Shown here: positions 57,340 to 64,000 of the stretch, in pieces
Numbering within the stretch: position 1 is the stretch's first letter
Layout: every line of letters starts with the position of its first letter
The notes under the pieces: generated by a model
Told to the model about the DNA's origin: nothing
The model's input: only the letters and a program-made list of their open reading frames with translations
Databases searched by the model: none
Translations under genes and position numbers: made by a program
NCBI GenBank assembly: GCA_963281255.1
Contig: OY725504.1
Span: 1,426,001-1,490,000, forward strand
Length of the DNA stretch: 64,000 bases
Direction: 5' to 3'
From: Aphrocallistes beatrix
Taxonomy: Eukaryota > Porifera > Hexactinellida > Sceptrulophora > Aphrocallistidae

Positions 57340-58050
57340 TATGTAATGAATTGATTGAAGAACCTGCCAGGCACAGAAAACTGATTTTTGGCATGTGGGA
57401 GTCTTTTGGCTATGGCTCCACTAAGTTCTGACCTCAGACAAAAATGTCGACTCATCATGGGATTGTTACGTCATTGTCAGTTTTTGACTATAACTCAGTC
57501 ATTTTAGAAGATAAAAGGCTTTTAATAGAATGTGTATATTAATATTCTTCACATGTGATACAGCTATCATCAAAAAATGATGACTCATCACCACAGGCGT
57601 AAAGTTTTTGATTTTTTTTCTAAAAGTGTGGGGGGACATTTTCCAAAATCATGTTAAATCGATCCATCAAAATAAGCAGATCTAGTTTTCAAAGTAGTAT
57701 TGAATGTAAAATATTGCTGAGGAAATTTAATATGAAAAGTAAATCGGGATATTTTGAAATATATTTACTAAAGATAACTAATGCTGAGATGATATCAATA
57801 ATATGCTGTGAACCAGTTTCAACTAAAACCAACAGTTATAAGTGTGGGGGGCCGCCCCCCACACTTTGAAACGCTGTGGGGGGCCAGAACCCAACAACTA
57901 GGCTAAGTTTACGCCTATGCTCATCACTGTTATGACGTCAGTATTACGCATCAAAAATTTAAAAATTGACAAATTTGATGATTTTTCGACAATCGATTTT
58001 AATAGTAAGACAGACATATTTAGAGATGTTATCCCCCCTATATTTAATTA
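57340..58050 (+). repeat. Family H copy interrupted by a hAT MITE
   Basis: ATGTAATGAATTGATTGAAG, GGCATGTGGGAGTCTTTTGG, CATGTGATACAGCTATCATC, ACTCATCAC; then the MITE; then TGTTATGACGTCAGTATTAC up to ATTTAGAGATGTTATC. The GC-rich tail is missing. Confidence 0.85.
57592..57919. mobile_element. hAT-type MITE, 328 bp
   Basis: CACAGGCGTAAAG and the inverse of CATAGGCGTAAACTTAGCC; 8-bp duplication CTCATCAC at 57584-57591 and 57920-57927. It has two GTGTGGGGGG/CCCCCCACAC blocks. It inserted exactly in the AP-1-like motif of the family H copy. Confidence 0.9.
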
Positions 58051-58928
58051 TTGTGAGTCCAGGCTCAATAACTGTGAAATCTGAATTTACAATTGCTTGG
58101 CCTAGTACTTTCTCTGCCTTGACTAATTCTTTCGGAATTAGAGATGTTGCAAGAATAGATGCGCTGATACCTGCTGTAGATGTACACTTTCGACGCAAGG
58201 TCTCCATAGCTTGAGCCAACCAATAATTGTCTAACGTTATTCCGGCATGAGTAGTCAATGCGAATCGAACTAAATAAGATCGCAGCCTCGATATACAATT
58301 TTCGCTCATACTATTTGGAATACAAACCGATTCTGAGTCGTTTACACCGTCATCTACTCTCTGTTTCTTTTTCGGAGGAGTGTCAGGAAGATCATATTCA
58401 GCCTCTACTTGCCGCAATATCTCGCTGGTCAAGTGTGTACGCTATTAAATTGTCCTTCTTTTTTTGCATTTAAAAAAATATGCTCCTTGCACCTTCCTGG
58501 GGACCCGGCAAAGTTTGTGCCACAGCGATAACAAACTACAACGGGGCCCTGATAGGAGGTTTGGTTCCGGATTTTCCCCCAAAACCACATGGATACTCCA
58601 CTACTATACAGAATGGCCATATTCTTTAACTTTGGACTCCCAGGAGGGAGAAGAATTTTGAATAACTTGCAAACATCATGACCATCAACTGTGTAGATTC
58701 AAATTTACCTTGATTCCTTCTTCTTTGAGACTCATTCTATCCGAATAGTATATCTAGGTTTGATAAATGATTATTCATGATTTATTTAATGTATTCCACT
58801 AGTCTAGTTCAGTGATTGCGGTTACTGAACAATTCCCAACATTATACCATGGTGAAACAGTTGCAAATATGAAACAGCCGTGAAACCAACTAGAAACGGT
58901 TTCATGGTACCATGATACCGAACGTTGG

Positions 58929-59330
58929 GGAGATATCATCTCTAAATATCTCCATCTTAGTTTTAAAATCGATATCACTCGAAAAATCACCAAATTTGTT
59001 AATTTTTTAAATTTTGATGGGTAATGATGACGTCATAACAAAGTGATGACTCATCATTTTTTGACGATAGTTGTATCATATGTGACGCCTGTTAGTATAC
59101 ATATTCTATTAAAATTTCAACCATCTATCTCCTATAATGGCTGAGTTATGCTCGAATAACTGTGTTGCTTAACTTTTAAAAATGTGACAATGACGTCATA
59201 ATTCCATGATGAGTCGACATTTTGCTCTGAGCTCAGAACTTACTGGAGCCATGGCCAAAATACTCCCACATGCCAAAAATCAGCTTTCTACGCCCGGCAG
59301 TTTCTTCAATCAATTCGTTACAGAGATAGA
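58929..59330 (-). repeat. Family H copy, body
   Basis: GATATCATCTCTAAATATCT, TGATGACGTCATAACAAAGT, GATGACTCATC, CTCATACTCGA-like GTTATGCTCGAATAACTG, TGACGTCATAATTCC and CAATCAATTCGTTACAGAGA. Confidence 0.85.
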
Positions 59331-59334
59331 TATA

Positions 59335-59762
59335 CAGTCGAACCTGCTATAACGGTCACCTGTCTATAGCGGTCACCATTGAACAGTCCCGTCCGAAATT
59401 CCATAATATTGACCCTGTGTATAGCGGTCACCTGCTCAACGCGGCCAGCGGCCACCCATTTGCAGTCCCTTACTGACCCAAAAACTGTGTATAACGGCCA
59501 TCATCTGTCTATAATGGTCACTACCTGTCTATAACGACCATCATCTTTTTCACCTTTTTATGTGTTTATGACAGGACCTGTTACGAACGAAAAACAAGTT
59601 TCATATAATTACTTTTAGTAATGGATTTCTAAAAACTTAATTCATTTCACTACGTTGATACCTTTTGGGGATTAAGACAATCACCTGTATATAACGGCCA
59701 CCTGTGTATAACGGCCAATTTTGTCCAGTCCCTTGGGTGGCCGTTATATACAGGTTCCACTG
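59335..59762. mobile_element. Tc1/pogo-type MITE, 428 bp
   Basis: CAGTCGAACCTGCTATAACG and the inverse of CAGTGGAACCTGTATATAAC, flanked by TA. ATAACGG(T/C)CACCTGT units are repeated at both ends. Confidence 0.9.
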
Positions 59763-59774
59763 TATATATATAAA

Positions 59775-60750
59775 TAAATAAATAAATATACATTAATCGA
59801 GTTTTAATAGTAAGGATTCTTAGCTTATTATCTCATATACCCCCCAGGTTTAGGGCTTCCTGAAAAATCTTTATTTTTATTTTAGTGCTGAACTATTGGT
59901 TTTTAACCATATTCGAATGCCAAATTTACATCTTGTGTTTATCGGTGCCCATGAATAATTATACTGGTTGCTCCAGCCCTCAGGTTTTCTATTACTTTTC
60001 AAAGCCTATAGTAGCTATATAAAGGTGCATAAATAAATTTCATTGTTTATTAATATATCAATCAAATACAGAATGAGATGGGGCATATAAAAACTTATTA
60101 GGGGCATATAAAAGCGTATCCACCATGTTCAGGAATAATCCACCTTATTATCAGAAACTAGTTACACCGAAGAGAGAGAATGTTCTAGGAATTATCTTAT
60201 TTCTCTAGAACGACAAAATTAGAAGAATATGGATAAATAATGAAACAAATGTTGTCAGCTTCCAAGGGTTCGCACCTGGACCCCACTGGGGGCTCACAGG
60301 GCCCCCAGACCCCCAGGTGGCTGATTGGCACCCCCAAATCAATAAAGTGTTCCTATCCCAATGATATTTAGTATTATCCAATAGAAGTCGTCGCTTTGGA
60401 AATCGTAGCTCGCCTTTTCAGATGCTTTTAAATCAACTTTTTTTATTAGATTCGTACACAGATTTCAATCTATTTAGATCAACTTTTAAATTATTATTTA
60501 GAATATTTCCTAGCTAAAATTTGTGATTGCTATTCGATATATGTAAATCGGTTTAGGTTCCTGCCGAAAAATTGGATAATTTTTGATAATCGTGGAATAA
60601 GATCATTACAAGGTCAAATAATTAAGAACCTATGTGATGAAGTAAATGGGAAGTGTTCAACAAGGAATGAAAGGTTCACAAACGGACCGAATAAACGCAA
60701 TTCAGTTCATCTGAGACTGCAAAATGGGCCTGGAGAAGAGTAGATTTATG
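59775..60750. other. Family H 5' end and AT-rich spacer
   Basis: A (TAAA)n run at about 59770 precedes a minus-strand family H 5' end (CTCGATTAAT inverse; TTTTAATAGTAAGGA|T at 59785-59815). The rest shows no gene I can support. A C-rich tract GCCCCCAGACCCCCAGG lies at about 60300. Confidence 0.5.
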
Positions 60751-60752
60751 TT

Positions 60753-61091
60753 TCGTCCCTGGAAATTTCGTCCCCGGAAGTTTCGTTTCGGAAATTTCGT
60801 CCCCTGGAAATTTCGTCTCCGGGAATTTCGTCCCCGGAAATTTCGTCCCCGAACTTTTGTCTCATTAGAGCCTAAAATAAACAGGCACTAATATGTAAGG
60901 AACGGAAAGTGAGGCTTTTGGAGTGGAGTATGTTTGAAATAATGGTGAAAATGAGGCATTTTGATTGAGAAATCAGTAAGTGCGAAAGGGACATTTCAGG
61001 GGACGAAATTTCCAGGGACGAAACTTCCGTGGGACGAAATTTCCAGGGACGAAACTTCCGGGGACGAAATTTCCAGGGACGAAACTTCCGG
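60753..61091. mobile_element. Foldback element made of TTTCGTCCC units
   Basis: About six units of AAATTTCGTCCCCGG-type at 60753-60860 and about seven inverted (GGGACGAAATTTCCAGGGAC) at 60985-61091, with a unique centre of about 120 bp. Non-coding. It has the same layout as the MITE at 27065 but a different unit. Confidence 0.75.
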
Positions 61092-61483
61092 GATTCATCT
61101 CTGTGGTCCGTATTTAGAGGTATATAGATGTACCGAAGAATAAAAAAATTTTAATTTTAGGCTAAAGCTTTCTTCGAATCTCAAAAATATGTTGTGTTGA
61201 AATTCTTAATCAGAACAGAATTTCGCGCAATTTGAGGGTCACATCACATGATCATTCGATGCACTTTAACTCCCTAGCAAGACCATAGCAACATCGGATT
61301 GTGACAACATTCCATTATCTTTTTGATCTGAACTCTATTGAATGACCCCTCCTCTTCCGACTTAACATGGTGTACTAAGCAAGAAACTGAAAATAATAAG
61401 TTGATTCAAAAGCTTCTCTGAAAATGCTGGCTACGATTTCCAAATACTTCAATCTGACACCAAATTTTTGATCCCTAAAAATG

Positions 61484-61489
61484 TTTATT
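61484..61489 (-). terminator. Candidate polyadenylation signal of the SDA1-type gene
   Basis: AATAAA on the minus strand, about 160 bp downstream of the stop codon. The sequence 61200-61400 before it resembles the foldback family core (CATAGCAACATCGG, ACAACATTCC). Confidence 0.4.
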
Positions 61490-61646
61490 CTTTCAGAAAT
61501 TCAAGGTGGCAACCTATCATATTTCAACGATATTATTAGAATTACACTACTAAACAAACTAGTACTAAGGTTAACTTGGTTATTTTTCGGGAATTGCAAT
61601 TATTAATCTAAAATATGAGATCCTAAAATTGAAAACAAAGGAATTT

Positions 61647-63536
61647 TTAATTATCTGCTAAATGTAATCTTCTATATTCTTTTTTAAGAATTCTTTTCAA
61701 TTTCTTATTCTTTCCTTGGTATGATTTTTTAGGTGTAGTAATTTTCTTATCTATAACACTCTTTCCATGACACACCATCATATAATTCTTCCTTCTACAC
61801 ATTTTTTTCTTATTTAAGCCAGAAATTATAGCCTTTTTCCTATTCTCAGATTTATCGACACCATTTTCCATTTGTATATATTTTGGTTTAGTATAAAAAT
61901 GCTCTATATCTGAAACACTCAAGATTCTTCTTTTATCTTTCATAATTCTATAGTTAAGATAAAGTTGTTGGTTTGAAAGTTTAGGGTTTAGCAAGTGATC
62001 CATCTTTTTACGCTTCATATCTTGATAATCATTTTGTGTGAATATATGAGATTGGGATAGTTTTCGAGCAAGTTCAACCCCATGTTCAGAAAAGATGTCA
62101 CCTTTTGCTTCTCCTCCTAACCCTGTGACATTATTTTTCAAAAATATTACATCAGGAATGAAATCATTGGATTGACCAGATATATGTTTTAATTCCTCCT
62201 GGATTATTCTACAATATATTGGTTTGCCTCTATCTTTATTCATAAGTAAATCCGGGTCAATATTCCTATATAGCTGTTGTAGAGAACGTGCTGCCATTAC
62301 AACATTTTTGTTCTTGCTTTTACGATACTGAACTAGGTCAGACAATTTTTCAGAAGTCATTATATGTGGGCATTTGAGAGCGATTTCACGAATTGTATTC
62401 AATCCTACAGTGACAGTTTCTGGAGAATTACGATCACTGATGAAGTTAGAAATAATAGCTTCTATTGGAGGTTCAAGGAAATTTGGTGGGATACCTTCAT
62501 GAGTACCTTGAGATAGATAAGTAAGAATACGAGTAACTTTTAGTTGATGTGGGCTTAGATATCGTTGAATAAATGTGTAATATTGTGGAATAATTAATTT
62601 ATGCGACCAAATAAGTAATCCAACGAGGGAAATTTTGTCTAAAAGGTAATCAAAACTATCTCCTTTGGTTTCAATATGTTTCATTAATTTGGAAGTGAAA
62701 TCAAAAGGATCTCGGATTAATTCAATCGCATAAAATGACTGTGAGCAAGCACTAGAGCACATAGAATTCGTAGTGTTGCTAAGTTTTTTTCTTCTTTTTG
62801 GGTTACGGAAATCAGAGAAATCATCTTCCTCTTCATCAGAAGAATCTTCTGATGCATCTTCTGCATCTTCATAAACTGGATGAATAAAAAATTGCACTGC
62901 GTTAACAGATATTTTTTTAATCTTCGAAAAAATCGCATTTTGAATAAAAAGAACACTTTTCCAATTTCTCCAGATATTCTTCTTATATAATTCAATGGAA
63001 ATTTCTGTAGCTAAATACTGATTCAGTGAATCTTCATCAGATAATTGCTTATAGAAAAAAGATTGGACAGAGGAATTTAAACTGTTTAGGTTTCTACTGT
63101 TTTTGCATATATTAATTATTAGTTGATTATAAATAATTTTCTTTAAAGTTTTGTTGCGGATCAGAAATAATTTGATGAATAACTCAATCATTTCATAAAT
63201 TGAGGCCGCTTTATTATTTTTCATTATAACCATTGATTTTACTAATGTAAGTAACAAGCTGGAATTCTTAACCTCTGGACAATTTGTCAAAAGGGATAAT
63301 ATATTATTCTTGAATTCATCTAAAAATTCTTCATAACGATGAATAACATTACTTAGAAACAAAATCAGTTTTGTTATGCCACTGATATAATGTTGAGGAT
63401 TATGTATGAGTATTTGATAATAAGCTCTGTAAAGAACAAACTGTTCATAAAATTCTTCTTTATAAGAAATACTGTCATCTCTAATGAGGTGTTGCAATCG
63501 ATCAAAATTTATAATAGCAGAAGAAGCGACGGACAT
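61647..63536 (-). CDS. SDAD1: SDA1 homolog (60S ribosome biogenesis), intact
   Basis: Uninterrupted frame of 629 codons from ATG 63534-63536; in-frame TAA just upstream at about 63551 and only a TTG codon between, so this ATG is the start. Motifs known from SDA1/SDAD1 proteins: LQHLIRDDSISYKEEF, TEISIELYKKNIWRNWK, an acidic stretch at residues about 225-245 (DASEDSSDEEEDDF), FYAIELIRDPFDFTSKLMKH, QRYLSPHQLKVTRIL, IPPNFLEPPIEAIISNF, VGLNTIREIALKCPHIMT, KNKNVVMAARSLQQLYRNID and a Lys/Arg-rich C-terminus. SDA1 acts in the nucleolus/nucleus in maturation and export of the large ribosomal subunit. The protein is a little shorter than animal relatives, mainly in the acidic region after residue 440. 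There are no introns in the coding region; no retrotransposition marks are visible. Function by homology. Confidence 0.93.
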   Translation of the reverse strand: MSVASSAIINFDRLQHLIRDDSISYKEEFYEQFVLYRAYYQILIHNPQHYISGITKLILFLSNVIHRYEEFLDEFKNNILSLLTNCPEVKNSSLLLTLVKSMVIMKNNKAASIYEMIELFIKLFLIRNKTLKKIIYNQLIINICKNSRNLNSLNSSVQSFFYKQLSDEDSLNQYLATEISIELYKKNIWRNWKSVLFIQNAIFSKIKKISVNAVQFFIHPVYEDAEDASEDSSDEEEDDFSDFRNPKRRKKLSNTTNSMCSSACSQSFYAIELIRDPFDFTSKLMKHIETKGDSFDYLLDKISLVGLLIWSHKLIIPQYYTFIQRYLSPHQLKVTRILTYLSQGTHEGIPPNFLEPPIEAIISNFISDRNSPETVTVGLNTIREIALKCPHIMTSEKLSDLVQYRKSKNKNVVMAARSLQQLYRNIDPDLLMNKDRGKPIYCRIIQEELKHISGQSNDFIPDVIFLKNNVTGLGGEAKGDIFSEHGVELARKLSQSHIFTQNDYQDMKRKKMDHLLNPKLSNQQLYLNYRIMKDKRRILSVSDIEHFYTKPKYIQMENGVDKSENRKKAIISGLNKKKMCRRKNYMMVCHGKSVIDKKITTPKKSYQGKNKKLKRILKKEYRRLHLADN

Positions 63537-63554
63537 CAGTGATTGCAATTATTC

Positions 63555-64000
63555 TACAAATAGAAAAATAATTTAGCACAAATTGAGGTACTAAGAAAAT
63601 GTTCCCTTATCCAGATTGGGATCCGTATTGAGTGATATAATAAAAATAAGGATACGAGTAAAATAATTTAGAGTATTATAGTTCTTTGATCAATGATAAT
63701 ACAATCAGGATGGCGATTTTTTATACATCGAAGCTATAAGATCAAGGAAGAGCAGTTCGAAAAATGGAAACAGGTCGAAATTTTAAGGCTAGATCGCGTT
63801 TTCTAGATGTCCTATGTAATGCTACAAAGACAAAGTAAATCTCCTAACCAGTGGCGTAGCCAGCACTTTGTGATTGCGGGTGCACAGGTCTAGAATTTTA
63901 ATTATAACATTTGGGTTTATCTAAAACCAAACATACATCAAAGCAAATTCTTTTATGTATACAAGAGCCGCGCTTCGCTTGCTTGCACTGCACGGCCGGA
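63555..64000. other. Upstream region of the SDA1-type gene and a family H tail
   Basis: 63555-63950 is AT-rich and should hold the SDA1 promoter; no box stands out. At 63963-64000 a minus-strand family H tail begins (A|CAAGAGCCGCGCTTCGCTTG) and runs off the window. Confidence 0.5.

Larger units (their letters stand above)
56897..58620 (-). pseudogene. BED-finger hAT-like transposase fragments
   Basis: Minus strand. 58429-58620 holds a BED-like finger (SMWFWGKIRNQ, VVCYRCGTNFAGSPGRCKEH). 58070-58432 continues with a Lys/Arg patch (PPKKKQRVDDG) and a helical segment LRSYLVRFALTTHAGITLDN, as in the N-terminal part of hAT transposases. The family H copy interrupts it at 57340-58050. 56897-57214 has a further frame (GAWNWHTSADLPGFRNKYSN) that I cannot assign. 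The hAT catalytic core was not found and is probably deleted. Confidence 0.5.
56467..58928. mobile_element. BED/hAT-like element, about 2.46 kb
   Basis: CCAACGTTCGGTATCATGGT at the left and its inverse at the right (ACCATGATACCGAACGTTGG). Near both ends many GTTTC/GAAAC units occur, as in hAT subterminal regions. No target duplication is clear. It contains broken coding sequence and a family H copy with its own MITE. Confidence 0.7.

Noticed and set aside
63537-63548. Start of the SDA1-type protein four codons upstream
   Set aside because: The upstream codon is TTG and follows an in-frame stop; the first ATG is at 63536.
1-64000. tRNA or rRNA genes
   Set aside because: I saw no sequence with convincing A and B boxes plus cloverleaf arms and no rRNA-like conserved block; a covariance-model search would be needed to exclude small ones.

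Overview
This window is eukaryotic and almost certainly from an animal. It is AT-rich, has introns, and carries animal-type transposons: Ty3/gypsy, mariner, hAT with BED fingers, FLYWCH-type Mutator and a P/THAP9-like transposase. It also holds one intact housekeeping gene (SDA1/SDAD1) and a two-exon gene resembling ciliary or sperm microtubule inner proteins. An invertebrate with an expanded, repeat-rich genome is likely; the species cannot be named from this sequence.

Layout: 0-3.4 kb has a pogo-type MITE in a duplicated segment and exon 1 of the ciliary-type gene (1318-1881). Its best continuation is exon 2 at 47377-47712, joined in the same phase, which would make an intron of about 45.5 kb. 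Nearly everything between is mobile DNA. A gypsy element with 225-bp LTRs (3513-8722) lies at 3.4-9.1 kb, itself hit by a MITE in the integrase. A nest of palindromes at 9.9-16.8 kb contains a BED-hAT transposon that was interrupted in turn. At 18.1-25.4 kb a mariner transposase is split by a 6.2-kb Mutator-like element with 186-bp inverted repeats and a 9-bp target duplication. A FLYWCH-type Mutator transposase (25.4-27.0 kb) with a nested hAT MITE follows, then a run of MITEs, a second mariner (36.7-37.9 kb), a second, internally deleted gypsy (38.6-40.6 kb), a foldback element (40.7-42.5 kb) and three foldback MITEs of one family.

Downstream of exon 2 are more repeats, a P/THAP9-like transposase remnant (52.2-53.5 kb), a BED-finger hAT-like element (56.5-58.9 kb), and the intact SDA1-type gene on the minus strand (61647-63536).

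The most prominent signal is a dispersed non-autonomous repeat, called family H here, in about 18 full or partial copies. It starts A|TCCTTACTATTAAAAC, has a short TA/CT microsatellite near its 5' end, carries CRE-like (TGACGTCA) and AP-1-like (TGA[C/G]TCA) motifs in its body, and ends in a GC-rich hairpin CAAGCG-AAGCG-CGCTTG|T. The A|T boundaries and terminal hairpin suggest a Helitron-like element with a non-canonical 3' end. No autonomous partner is visible. The genes do not form a pathway. The window is mainly a record of successive insertions, and many can be ordered by their target-site duplications.
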